64,000 bases of DNA from Uranotaenia lowii. Its lineage: Eukaryota; Arthropoda; Insecta; Diptera; Culicidae. The stretch is from assembly GCF_029784155.1 (NCBI RefSeq), contig NC_073691.1, positions 57,336,217-57,400,216 on the forward strand. Direction: 5' to 3'. Below, one piece after another: positions 1 through 10,253 of this stretch. The notes beneath the pieces were generated by a model. The model did no database searches and had not been told where the DNA came from. It saw nothing but the letters and a program-made list of their open reading frames with translations. The position numbers and the translations under genes are program-made. Each line of letters begins with the position of its first letter. Position 1 is the first letter of the stretch.

Positions 1-1059
1 AGCAATAATATTTTCCAGTTCTCTAATTGGCCAATATTCTTAAATCTCCATAAGATTTTTAGCCATCTGATTACACTGCTTGTCGCAGAGAGGATAAGAC
101 AATGATTTTCTCACTTAAGCCCGTGTGGGTGGAAAAAATGAGAAAATCATTTCCAAATTTACAAACATGGAAGACTTCCTATCAAATCCAATTTAAACCG
201 ACTTCAAACGACTGTTTATACGATTTTTTCACTATTCAAATCGAATAACGATTCGTAATTCTTAATTTATCATTTTCAAGTTTGCTGGGATGTTATAAAC
301 ACAGATAAACACTGCTAAATTATGGTCCTTTTGCAATCTTTGTTGTGGGTTTATAATTTATTTACATAATTTTACGTCTCACGACATAACATGATGTACA
401 TAATTCTATAAACCATTCTCCAACTTTTCGGACATCCCACATTCGTCAGATCATACTCCACTTAGTCTAACCACCTCGCCCGTTGCGCCCCTCGCCGTCT
501 CGTTCCTACCGGGTTTGCAGACCCTGGAAAACTTGAAATAGGATTGTGCTTGTTTGACACACTTTAATAGAAAATATTGAATGAATAATGAATAATTAAT
601 AAATAACTTCCCAATAAAAGAGTTCAGATGGAATCTCAGTTTGAAAGTTGTTTTTTTTTTCATTTGGAACAATATTATAAAATTTAAAACATTAACTATA
701 CATACTCTATGCTCTCTGGAGCCACTAAAACTAGATATTTAGAGGCGAATCTACCAAGCAAGCCTCTCTAATAAAATAAATTAAATTAAATTAATTAAAA
801 CTAGATAATAAATATTTTCGAAGCTATCCCTAAAATTAAAACACATCTCAAATCTGATAAAGAGATTATCAATGTTGTTTCTCTTCTTGCGTAAATTTTA
901 AATTTTTCGATGACATCGAACCGGAAAGTCCATCGCTTAATGAAGGTTGTTACGAAAACTTTTGGAAATGCTCTTGCTAGCCAAATAATTACAGCTGTTT
1001 AAACGGTTTTTATTTTGAAATGACGCTCATTCGTTGATAGTTAATTATTTTTAGTTATT
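1..1059. other. AT-rich DNA without a recognised gene
   Basis: No coding region could be supported. A short GC-richer patch near 470-530 looks like the edge of an old repeat. The run near 767-800 (repeated TAAATTAA-like units after AAGCCTCTC) resembles the A-rich 3' tail of a non-LTR retrotransposon, but no element body could be recognised beside it. Confidence 0.4.
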
Positions 1060-1061
1060 AC

Positions 1062-1660
1062 TAGCTGATTTTACCCGGCCTTGCTCGGGTTCACATAAAA
1101 TATAAATCGAAATGAGTCGTTTGACTTTTTGAAATTTTGAAAGCTTTTTGTTCATCATCATAACAAATTGGACCATGTTTGGCCTTGTAAGCTTTGTAAT
1201 TTTGGTAAGTCTTCTTAAAGTTTTAATTGGGATTATTAGCAAAGTTTATGGTTTTGATATTAGGCCGGAACAAATATCCAATCCTTCTTTTGTCACTTGG
1301 AGTTGGAACATCGCGAGGGGGGGGGGGGGGGACAATAAAAAATATTGCGAAAAACAAATAAATTTGAAAAACAGGCACGGAAGCTTGTATGCAACAAAAT
1401 TGCATACTATATCGTTGCACATAACCTATAAATCAAGTAACTTTTTATCGAAATATTCAATCAAATGAAGAAACCAAAAGATCTCTTAAATTTGTTTTTG
1501 GTCTTGTAATCATTCAGATTTTGGAATTTTTAAATGAAATTTACATAAATTCCTTCAAACTTTATTTATTTTCCGCTTGGGTTTTTTTGGAAATTTCGAA
1601 GGGGGTGGGGGGGTGACAAAAGATGAAATTGATAGTTGTTCCAGGCTTATTGAATAACTA
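1062..1660 (+). repeat. Interspersed repeat, copy starting CTGATTTTACCCGGCC
   Basis: The copy opens with CTGATTTTACCCGGCCTTGC, a terminus type seen widely in insect interspersed repeats; a second start of the same kind (CGCTGACCCGGTTCGC) lies near 12283. Two poly-G blocks are inside: 15 G at 1317-1331 and a G-rich stretch at 1601-1613, each followed by a GACAA/TGACAAA motif, so part of the unit is internally duplicated. No coding potential is seen. The right border is a guess and the superfamily is not assigned. Confidence 0.35.
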
Positions 1661-1745
1661 ATAGTTTTTAGGTTTGCTAATAGAAATTTGAAATAATTTT
1701 CCTTGAATGCTTATCCATTCTATCAAGAAAAACATTTCAATCTAA

Positions 1746-2269
1746 AGTTGCCAGGTTGCCCGAAGTTATCCGTGTTTGCTAGAACATTTGAATCAAATTT
1801 GAGATAAGTCCGGTCTGGCCCGGTTTTTCGGATTTTGTTGCAAAAAGCCCGGATTTTGCCTGGATTTATTCACATCATTTTTAAAACGTAACATAATCTG
1901 AGATTTTTTAATTATTATAATTTTTCATTTTTACGTTCAAAAAGAAGTTTTAAATGGCAAGTTTTAGAAATAATCATGACTCGTGTTTGGAAGCTTGATA
2001 TAAGATTTAAAATCAACAGTTTTTATAAACTTCTTCGGTCATAACCAAATAAAGAAAAAAAAATCTGCTGATGTGGTTTGTTGGAAAAAAATATTGCAAG
2101 TATATTTTTCGTTATTTTTGCTGAATAATTCCGTGGTTTTGACCAAGTTTGCCCGGATATTGCCAGGATATCGGTTTGAACATTTCAAAATTAAATGCTG
2201 GATTTGGCCAGATTTTTCGATAAAATTTGCTGGATTCGTCCGGTCCCGATACGGCAATTCTGGCAACCT
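1746..2269. mobile_element. Inverted-repeat MITE, GTTGCCAG termini
   Basis: The left end reads AAAGTTGCCAGGTTG and the right end, on the other strand, AAGGTTGCCAGAATTG, giving short imperfect terminal inverted repeats about 520 bp apart. The interior carries several copies of a CCCGGATTTTG-like motif in both orientations, as is common for mosquito MITEs. No transposase remains and no clear target duplication was found. The GTTGCCAG terminus resembles that of the hAT-type element at 6396-6825, so a hAT origin is likely but unproven. Confidence 0.5.
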
Positions 2270-2270
2270 T

Positions 2271-2931
2271 ATTTTACACCCACCATTGTTTGGAAAGCTT
2301 GAATTGAATTACCATTTTTTTTTATCAAATGATAACATTTTTTTTATCTTTTCCATGGGTTATCTAGTGAAAATCCCGTGTATTAAGCTTGTAAACAAAT
2401 GTTAACGACCTCTTTTCAAGATCTCCCCGTAGAATGGAATACCCATTTAAGTTTCATTTTATACTTAGAAATTTCTAAATAGATTTCCGCTGAAACCTTA
2501 AAAAAGACTTCCTCTGCATGTTTTCAATGTACATTTTAAGTTTTCTTATAATTGGATGGTAGAATTGAACACATCGATGATCATAATCGCAGCCTTGAAT
2601 TTACAACCCTTTGTTTCATTAATTGTTTCCCTATGAGGAGTTCCGAAAATATGAAAATGGATGGTTCCTAAAAGCTGGAACATTAGTTTTCAGTCCAAAT
2701 AGTTATTCAACTGAAGAAGTCAATTCATAATGTACATGAATTAATATATTCATACTTTACACACTGCATATTCTAGTAGATTCTCAACCACTGCTCTTCT
2801 CAATATATTTCTAACAGGCGAGTTGTGTTTTTTACTCCTCAATAAATGCTTATTACTGCAATCAAATACCTCGCACCGGTACCACGTGCTTTGAACAGTA
2901 GAAGGAAAAAACACCCGCCAAAATTTCTCCT
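2271..2931. other. Unique AT-rich DNA
   Basis: No gene, RNA or repeat structure recognised. Confidence 0.4.
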
Positions 2932-3295
2932 TTAATATTTTTTATGCTCAGCAAGCTTAGATTTGCTTTCCAATACACGTGAACTTTGGATGGTCGTTTC
3001 TAATGCCTGGCTCATGGTGATGGTGAAAACAATCCCGCCAAAGGAAACGAAAATTGGTTGACAAATGGGTGCCATGACTTTTGGTTCGTGGGAATAAAAA
3101 CGTAAGTTGTATGGGAGGGTCCCTTTTCTTAGGTGGGAGGGGCTCAAAACTATTACCTCGACCTTTCTCATGTCCGTTTACATCACTGTACCAAATTTCA
3201 AGCTGATCGGTTAAGCGGTGTGGATTTGTATAAGGTGCATATATATATATACAAACATATATAGCCCAACTCATCTTTATATATTAGATATTGGA
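2932..3295 (+). repeat. 3' end of an interspersed repeat ending in (TA)n
   Basis: The stretch CCAAATTTCAAGCTGATCGG at 3190-3209, followed by GTTAAGCGGTGTGG, a TATATATA run at 3239-3250 and TATATTAGAT, is the 3' end layout common in insect repeats whose 5' ends read CTGACCCGG. Reading frames overlap it but none matches a protein known to me. The copy at 1062 could be the 5' part of the same family. Confidence 0.35.
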
Positions 3296-3541
3296 ACAGT
3301 TTCTATTAAAATTAAAGAAAAATTCAACGAAAAGAACACAAAGTTTTCATTTGCTCTCTGGAGCCACCAACAATCTCTTTTTTAGTACATCAAGGATTTT
3401 TTACTCGGTTTTTTTTTCACACGGTTTTCGGGAGTTAACACGGTTTTCACGAATTAACTCGGTTTTTGACAGAAAATAGTCTTTTGGAAAGGGAAACACT
3501 TACAAGCTTCTAGTGTAAGTATCGGTTTTATTAATTAGTTT

Positions 3542-3680
3542 AGCTCCGATTTCAACTTTTGACCGGTCAAGTGAAAGGGTTTCACTTGTAAATGATGAAA
3601 AATAGCTACTAGTGTTATTACCGGTAGAAAGAAGTTTTACTTCCGATTTCAACTTGCGACCAATCAAGTGAAAGTGTTTA
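3542..3680. repeat. Imperfect ~98-bp local duplication
   Basis: The segment CCGATTTCAACTTTTGACCG followed by GTCAAGTGAAAG (from about 3546) recurs as CCGATTTCAACTTGCGACCA followed by ATCAAGTGAAAG (from about 3643). The copies differ at several positions, so the duplication is not recent. The rest of 3296-3900 is AT-rich and holds nothing recognised. Confidence 0.5.
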
Positions 3681-3925
3681 AAGGAAGTTCTTTTCTTTTG
3701 AAAAATCTTTGAATCAAAATCTTAATGCTTTGAAACAAAAAACAGTTTCATTTTATGCAAAGTTGTTTTCATTGGCTGCAATGTAATTTAGATTTAGATT
3801 TAAAAGCATTGGTTCATTGAACCATTTTTTTTTTATTCCAATTAGTAGAAATATTTCTGTTGTTTCGAAGTTCCTATTAGGATTTTTCAATAATAAAAAG
3901 AAAGAATAACCATCTTAAATTCATT

Positions 3926-3931
3926 TTTATT
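3926..3931 (-). promoter_or_regulatory. Candidate poly(A) signal AATAAA
   Basis: On the minus strand an AATAAA hexamer lies about 120 bases past the stop codon of the exon at 4051-4137, a normal place for 3' end formation. Support is position only; the hexamer is frequent in AT-rich DNA. Confidence 0.4.
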
Positions 3932-4050
3932 CACAAACTTAACACAAACACTGGTTCACTAGAATTGAATCATCCGTTCCTAATTTTGGCCTTGGAGCAT
4001 TCTTCTTGGGCCGCTCAATAGATTTCCGGAAGCAACTTCGGCTGCTAGCA

Positions 4051-4137
4051 TCAATGCTCATCCAACTTGTGATTGCCGCTGAAGATCGGGCCGAAGTTAA
4101 TCAGACCGCTGGATTTGGGGCGGAATGAGCCGTAGTC
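4051..4137 (-). CDS. Probable last coding exon of an unrecognised host gene
   Basis: On the minus strand a pyrimidine-rich stretch ending TTGTTACAG is followed by 28 sense codons and TGA. The peptide begins DYGSFRP, contains GLINFGPIFSG and ends HKLDEH. Third positions are strongly GC-rich (GAC, TAC, GGC, TTC, CGC, CCC, AAC, ATC and so on), in sharp contrast with the AT-rich surroundings, which favours real coding use. A 3' untranslated stretch with AATAAA at 3926-3931 follows. Upstream exons were not found with confidence; a strong minus-strand donor (ATG|GTAAGTG) lies near 24590 but a link is speculation. The protein family is not recognised. The acceptor phase is inferred from codon bias. 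Confidence 0.5.
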   Translation of the reverse strand, partial: DYGSFRPKSSGLINFGPIFSGNHKLDEH

Positions 4138-4356
4138 CTGTAACAATGCAAGAGTTCATATAAAATCTTAAATATTCAGTTTTTGATTAACTGATTAACA
4201 CACATTTACCATTCTTCATCCTGAATCCTCCTATCTAGCTATCTCTGATTCACTAGTTTTGAATTTTAAAACGACTGGCCAAACTTTATTCGATTTTTCG
4301 GTTCTCAACTCTTCATGCTCAATCCAAAATATCTTCTAAGTTTGAAGTTTTAATTT

Positions 4357-4379
4357 ATAGAAATTATTCCTTTCTGTTG
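4357..4379. repeat. Left copy of 23-bp target duplication
   Basis: A 23-base sequence starting ATAGAAATTATTCC and ending TTTCTGTTG occurs here and, without mismatch, at 5767-5789. Perfect duplications of this length flanking 1.39 kb are the footprint of target-primed reverse transcription. Confidence 0.85.
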
Positions 4380-5766
4380 TGGGTAGCAAGCCATGAGTTT
4401 TGGGCGACGCACGCGTTTTTGTTTTCGTCCGGGCCGTGAAAAATTACATAAATTTATTATGTTAAAAGTGGAAATTAAACAGAAATATCAATAAGTAGCT
4501 TTAACCGGATATCCAATGAATGTGTATTGTGCTAGAGATAGTTCGATGTGATAATTAATATCGTTTAATTGGGTTTTTTCGAGCGCTGTTTTTGTTTCAA
4601 TTGCGTGGGGAACGGTTCGCCGGATGTTTCCATTCTTTGCTCGGAAGGGTAGTGAATTGTGAGTACTTACTTATGTTCTACAAACACACATATTCATACG
4701 TATGTGAGAAGAAAGTGCACGAATTCGAACACTTAAAGAAAATAATGTGATTCAAATCATGCTTCATTTGGCTGATGATCTGGCTGAAATATCCCATCAA
4801 CAACAACGTGTTAAAAATGGACTGCGTGCAAAACCAGGATGCAAAGCTAAGTATTATATTTCCATCTATTGCAATTTTAAATTCTTAATTATCAAAATTG
4901 ATGGCCACAAAAGGAGCTCCATGAATGTTTAAAAATTTAATTTGTTTTGGTTGATGGAATCGAAAGTGTCAATCCAGAGCATTTTTTGTTAGACATAAAA
5001 CTATGTTGATTGTTGTCAAGTTCAAGGGTTGTTTGTCAGAAATAAACTATGATTGAAGGAAGAATATTGGTAGATTTAAAAATATAATTATTGGTCTTTG
5101 TTTCTGCTTCTTATAAGCTTTAGGGATTTTTTTTAATTTAAATTTTCGAGCAGGTGATTTCTATTTTCAATGAAAAGGTACGTACACGATAATGTCATTT
5201 TTATGATTTCTACCATAAAATCTTTTGGAAGAGTAAGTTTCAAAAGATTTTATGAAGATTCTAATTATTTTTTCTGTTTCTCATGTTTCTTTCCAAGAGC
5301 GAGTAATGGCGCTATATCCAAGGTCATAGACCATGAATGAGGTACAGAGAAATTCAAAATTGACAAATTTAAAACCTGAGGAAAACATTAGCATTTGCTT
5401 TTTGATGTTCAATGCAGAACATTTTTGAAACAACTACTTTAGATTTTGAGTTTCTGTGTGAAATACCCTCATTTCCATCCAAATTGAGAAAGAGTAATCA
5501 AGGACCGGCATCCAGGAGCACATTACTTTCTAGCAAATGAGCTCCCAACGGTAGATATAACTTATCATGGGAACGTATGGTACTGTTGTCCACGTTCCTT
5601 CCTCCCCTGTGTTCCAGTTGTCTCTGCGTCCAATACTGCACAGTGGGCCCGGCCGTGTTAAGATGAGTAGTAAATGTACTTTTACTACTCACCGGGATGC
5701 TGACAAGATCTGGCTGTGTATGTATCATAAGCATAAGCAAGCATAAGCATAAGCATAAGCATAAGC
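4380..5766 (+). mobile_element. Retro-inserted element with (CATAAG)n tail
   Basis: The 1387-bp insert lies between perfect 23-bp direct repeats (4357-4379 and 5767-5789) and ends on the plus strand with a CATAAG-type tandem tail. Long target duplication plus 3' tandem tail is diagnostic of non-LTR retrotransposition. No reverse transcriptase, endonuclease or gag motif is seen; the longest frame (61 codons at 4747-4932) matches nothing known to me. The 5' end TGGGTAGCAAGCC is followed by GC-rich sequence; the GC-rich 3' part (5498-5720) looks like the 3' UTR of a retrotransposon. It is either a non-autonomous retroposon, an internally deleted non-LTR copy or a mobilised transcript. Confidence 0.7.
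5726..5766 (+). repeat. (CATAAG)n tail
   Basis: About seven tandem CATAAG units, one interrupted by CAAG. They form the 3' terminus of the retro-insert and abut the right target duplication directly. Confidence 0.85.
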
Positions 5767-5789
5767 ATAGAAATTATTCCTTTCTGTTG
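5767..5789. repeat. Right copy of 23-bp target duplication
   Basis: Identical to 4357-4379. Removing the insert and one copy would leave continuous AT-rich DNA. Confidence 0.85.
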
Positions 5790-6165
5790 AAAACATATTT
5801 CTTTGGTTGAAAGAAAATTTACTTTGTTTCAATAGAAATATGCAATTGAACAAATTTCTTTTGAATCAAAGAATTAGTTTAAAATCAAAGTCCAAATTTA
5901 TTCAGTTCAAAAGATTAAAGCTTTGTTTCATAAATTATTCATTTGAAACGGAACGATGATTCATAGATACATACATAGAAAACATGAATTTGATTCGAAA
6001 AACTGAATGTTTGTTTGTTTGAAAGTCAGTTTTGTTTTGTTTCAAAATCTAAGTTTTCTCAGCGTGTATACTTTATTATGTTTCCTCTTTTTGCGTTTGT
6101 ATGGGTTTGTCAGTTGAAAATATAAATATATAAAATCTGAACAAGCTGTTGAAATGAGTAGTGCA

Positions 6166-6395
6166 ACGAAGGTTTCAGTGGTGGAATAGAGTTATTTTTA
6201 TTCAGTTCCGTCTGTGAGGTCATAAGAATTGTCACTTTCCACTTCTTATATTCCCTAACCGGGAAAGTACTCATTTCTTAATAAGTACTTTGATACTCTT
6301 ACCCAGAATATCTGGCAATACCTAATTTGAGTATTCTCGCCTAACCGTGTGATGATGTAAACATTTGTACCGTGTTTATCATCATCACCTGTCAT
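6166..6395 (+). repeat. Dispersed repeat, copy A (inverted relative to 20440-20692)
   Basis: Segments GGTTTCAGTGGTGGAATAGA (6171-6190) and CCTAACCGGGAAAGTACTCA occur in the same order on the minus strand at 20558-20692 with few differences. AATGATTGATCT-like sequence continues after the hAT MITE at 6834, so the MITE landed within this repeat. The family is not identified; an LTR or MITE origin is possible. Confidence 0.5.
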
Positions 6396-6825
6396 CTGGG
6401 TTGCCAGGTGCCCAGATTTGTCTGTAAAACCAAGACTTTTGACCCTTCGTCCAGATATTGGTCAGACACAGATTTTGCCCAGATTTTCACTAAGAGTGCC
6501 CAGATTTTACAGACTTTCAAAATTGAGTGATTAAATCAATAGTTGTGCATCGGATTTGATCCGTAAGTGCCAGATTAGACTGAAATCTCGCTTGTATTCA
6601 TTGGTATTTAACCAATAATTCATTAATTGTGGTAGAAAACAGTATTCAAAACTTGAAAATAACCTGAATACCACATGACAAACCCTCCCTCCTCCCCTCC
6701 CCCGCTAACACGCATTGTAAAATTTCTTGTTTAGTGCCAAATTTGTGATCTTCCCTATGCGCAGACACACACAGACTTTTTTCAAAATTTCCCAGATTTT
6801 TACTTCTCAACACCTGGCATCCCTG
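6396..6825. mobile_element. hAT-type MITE with 8-bp target duplication
   Basis: The left terminus CTGGGTTGCCAGGTG and the inverse of the right terminus CAGGGATGCCAGGTG match at 13 of 15 positions. The element is flanked by CCTGTCAT at 6388-6395 and 6826-6833, an exact 8-bp duplication. An 8-bp TSD with a CAGGG-type terminus is the signature of the hAT superfamily. The 430-bp body contains repeated CCCAGATTT(T) motifs in one orientation and no coding sequence, so it must be moved by a transposase encoded elsewhere. It sits inside the dispersed repeat of 6166-6850. Confidence 0.8.
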
Positions 6826-6851
6826 CCTGTCATCAGCAAATCATTGATCTA

Positions 6852-7971
6852 CACAGAAAAAAATCTGAATCCTTAACAACGCTGAAATTGGAAATCTTTA
6901 ATGTTACATGACATAGAACGCGAATAATTAATGTAAATTTACAGATTAAAACAAGATTGAATCCTTAACAGCACTGAATTCTAATGGCATAAATATTACT
7001 TGACTCGGAACGCGATTATTTGATAGAAATTTACATCACATATGATGTAAATAAAAAGAAGCATCACATATGATGGAATTTTCAGTGCGAATTGAATATT
7101 ACACGTCCTTAATATTTTACATGTCTTTCAAATTCCACATGCCTGTAGATGTTTACAGGCGTGTAATATTCAACTCGCACTGAAAATTCCGTCATATGTG
7201 ATGTTTTTTTTATTTACATCATATGTGATGTAATTTTACAACTTTTTTCTGGTCACACAGAGTTCTTAACAGCACTAAGATAGAAATTTCTTAAAATTAC
7301 ACGACATGGAATGTTATAGGACATTGAATTAATATTCAATGAATATTTTAAAACACTGAACGCGTTAATGTCATGTAAAAATACAGACTGTCAAAAACAG
7401 GCACACACAAATGTCAACAAAGTGTTAAGTCAAGTCGTGCACCATATATAATATTTTATAATATTTTATTGAAGCAGTTTTCCCACTAGTGAGATAATCG
7501 ATCTTGCTGGTTGCTGGAGATCTTTGATGCGGATCTGGAAGTGGCTCCACGTTATTAAATTTAGGATCCGGTACTTCGGGGAAGAAAATAAAAGTACGGA
7601 TATAACTCCTAAACACAAACAAAATTTGTGAGATAAAAAAATTTTGCCGTTTAATAAAATGAATTATATTAATTATAAAAGATTTTATTTTTTATTAGGA
7701 AATGAGAAAATTCCATTATTGAATCATATTAACGATAAACTAAATAAAACAAATTCCAATTGGAAAGTTTTTATTCCAGTATTCAGTGATTTTATAATTT
7801 ACATCATTTTGATTTAACACGTTGTAAAATTTTACAGCACTTTTATTTTACACGTTGCAAAATTTTACTGGCGTGTAATTTCCAATTAGCACTGAAAATT
7901 CCGTTATATATGATGCTTCTTTTTATTTACATCACATGTGAAGTGATTTTACAGATTTTTTTCGTAGTGTG
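6852..7971. mobile_element. Tandem pair of TA-flanked foldback MITEs
   Basis: The outer ends read CACAGAAAAAAATCTG (left) and, on the other strand, CACACTACGAAAAAAATCTG (right), each flanked by TA. Inside is a large imperfect palindrome, 7031-7110 against 7150-7235, built around the motif CATCACATATGATG and joined through TTTTCAGTGCGAATTGAATA. An internal junction near 7255 (CTGGTCACACAGAG) looks like the right end of one copy meeting the left end of a second. A degenerate ~95-bp unit (CCTTAACAGCACTGAA...) occurs at about 6870, 6963 and 7265. There is no coding sequence. Tc1/mariner-type mobilisation is inferred from the TA only. Confidence 0.5.
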
Positions 7972-8052
7972 TATTGTTCTCGATTGCGAATTGGAAATAC
8001 ACGGAAAAATTGAGTTATTCATATAATGTGTTGCGATTACACATTAATAATA

Positions 8053-9258
8053 AACAGTGATACGGTCAAATTTTGGTCAAGGGAAAACGCGTGTAAATCT
8101 GTGATTTCGTTTATTTAAAAAATCTAATTAAATTTCTTTTTCAAGTTTAATTAGTATAAAATTCAGGAAAAATATTCAGTTAGGCTTCCGCTTTTCCAAA
8201 TCCGAATTGCCGGGCCTTACGCTTAACCCCTGCCATCAGATTTTGTACAGCCACCTTGTCCACCTTCTTCGCCGCAGAAAGCCAGTTTGCCTTGAACTGC
8301 TGCTCGTCCTTAGCAGTTTTTTTGGTCTTCTTTAGGTTCCGCTTGACAATAGCCCAGTGTTTCTCAATTGGGCGGAGCTCTGGCGTGTTGGGAGGGTTCT
8401 TGTCCTTGGGAACCACCTGCACGTTGTTGGCGGCTTACCACTCCATGGCCTTTTTACCGTAATGGCAAGATGCCAAATCCGGCCAAAACAGTACGGATCA
8501 ACCGTGTTTCTTCAGGAAAGGCAGCAGACGTTTATTCAAACACTCTTTTCAAGCCACAGGTACAGATGGCTTGCCAAACCAGATATTTCTTCGCGAACTT
8601 TGACAGTTTCATGTGCTTGAAAATATCTGCTACCTTTCCCCTTCCTTTTGCCGTAGGTTTCGTCGTCCATTACCACGCAGTCAAACTTCGTCAGCATCGT
8701 CGTGTACAGCCTCCGGGATCGCGCTTTGGCCGTCGTATTTTGTTTATCATCGCGATTTGGAGTCACTACCTTCTTGTAAGTCGATAGTCCGGCTCGTTTT
8801 TTAGGCTCGATGCATGGTTGTAGACGATACACCCAGCTTATTTGCGGTATCTCGGAGAGAGAGGTTAGGGTTTTGCTTGAAACTACCGGCAACTCTCTTT
8901 GTCGTCTCAGCGGCTTCCGGTTTTCGATTTCCCCCTGATCCAGACTTCCTGGCTGTCGACAAACGTTTCCCAAACACTTAAATTACATTTGTAACAATTG
9001 ATTTGGCAACTTAAACTATTTTGCCAGCTTTGCGTGCGACTAGCTCGGATTTTCGCGATGCGCGAGCAAAATTTTGATACGCTGCTCTTCTTCCTTGGAC
9101 GGCATATCGTCAACTGAAGAGTGAATTCAAAAATCAAAATAGGAGCCACATTCTACAAACTCACACCTTCAAAATGAGGGGTGTTCAGGTTTTTTAAATG
9201 CAAATTTGAAAGAAATACGTCAAGTTGATATTGACCAAATTTTGACCGTATCACCCTT
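8053..9258 (-). mobile_element. Decayed DD37E mariner-like element
   Basis: Terminal inverted repeats AACAGTGATACGGTCAAA (left) and AAAGGGTGATACGGTCAAA (right, inverse) are flanked by TA at 8051-8052 and 9259-9260, as for the IS630-Tc1-mariner superfamily. The 1206-bp body carries a broken transposase on the minus strand. Size and structure are typical of the mosquito ITmD37E family. The termini differ from those of the intact element at 13781-15081, so this is a different subfamily. Confidence 0.8.
8180..9105 (-). pseudogene. DD37E mariner transposase, broken
   Basis: The minus-strand remnant starts near 9105 (MPSKEEEQRIKILL) and ends at 8180. The first catalytic aspartate is seen in VVMDDETY, the second in FWPDLASCHYG and the glutamate in RPIEKHWAI; 37 residues separate the second aspartate from the glutamate, giving DD37E. 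Stop codons interrupt the DNA-binding half and the region just after HYGKKAMEW, and at least one frameshift lies between the first and second acidic residues, so no functional transposase can be made. Confidence 0.8.
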
Positions 9259-9260
9259 TA

Positions 9261-9589
9261 ACTAATCGATTGTTGTTCAAAATTTGTATAACCCCAATTT
9301 GGGACGACAATATGCAGATGTCAACTGATAAAAAAGTTTGTTGTTGTTAGAAAGCTGTCGAAGGGGATGTCAAAGCATTAAAAGATTTAAGATTTGACTA
9401 CGTGTGTTGTGGAGGTTTTAATTTTCCATCATTTTTGTGTTTGAATCAACATTAAAACTCGTTAAAGGAACGTTTTTTGCCTTACAACTTGATTCTTTAA
9501 TTTTATTGCTTGATTTTAAGGAAGGCCAACGCTTGTGATCCGATGACATCCGGTCAAGTACATTGGAGGATTCTTGCTGAAGAAACTCA
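9261..9589. other. Unique DNA before the assembly gap
   Basis: No gene or repeat recognised. Confidence 0.35.
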
Positions 9590-9631
9590 ATACCGAGAAT
9601 ACGCGCTCGCAAGAAAAAGGAAGGAGAAGAC

Positions 9632-10131
9632 NNNNNNNNNNNNNNNNNNNNNNNNNNNNNNNNNNNNNNNNNNNNNNNNNNNNNNNNNNNNNNNNNNNNN
9701 NNNNNNNNNNNNNNNNNNNNNNNNNNNNNNNNNNNNNNNNNNNNNNNNNNNNNNNNNNNNNNNNNNNNNNNNNNNNNNNNNNNNNNNNNNNNNNNNNNNN
9801 NNNNNNNNNNNNNNNNNNNNNNNNNNNNNNNNNNNNNNNNNNNNNNNNNNNNNNNNNNNNNNNNNNNNNNNNNNNNNNNNNNNNNNNNNNNNNNNNNNNN
9901 NNNNNNNNNNNNNNNNNNNNNNNNNNNNNNNNNNNNNNNNNNNNNNNNNNNNNNNNNNNNNNNNNNNNNNNNNNNNNNNNNNNNNNNNNNNNNNNNNNNN
10001 NNNNNNNNNNNNNNNNNNNNNNNNNNNNNNNNNNNNNNNNNNNNNNNNNNNNNNNNNNNNNNNNNNNNNNNNNNNNNNNNNNNNNNNNNNNNNNNNNNNN
10101 NNNNNNNNNNNNNNNNNNNNNNNNNNNNNNN
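9632..10131. other. Assembly gap (500 N)
   Basis: Exactly 500 undetermined bases, a round number that usually denotes an unmeasured scaffold gap. Purine-rich sequence on both sides (AAGAAAAAGGAAGGAGAAGA left, GAAGAAGGAAAAGGAAGAAG right) shows that the gap falls inside a GAAGGAA-type microsatellite whose true length is unknown. Confidence 0.95.
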
Positions 10132-10253
10132 GAAGAAGGAAAAGGAAGAAGGAAGAAGGAAGAAGGAAGAAGGAAGAAGGAAGAAGGAAGAAGGAAGAAG
10201 GGAAGAAGGAAGAAGGAAGAAGGAAGAAGGAAGAAGGAAGAAGGAAGAAGGAG
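10132..10253 (+). repeat. (GAAGAAG)n 7-bp microsatellite
   Basis: Tandem GAAGAAG units, nearly perfect, all purine on the plus strand. Open frames across it (KKEEGRR or PSSFFLL repeats) result from low-complexity DNA, not from genes. Confidence 0.9.

Noticed and set aside
1746..2269. Exact target duplication for the GTTGCCAG MITE
   Set aside because: No matching 8-bp or shorter repeat could be aligned at plausible borders.
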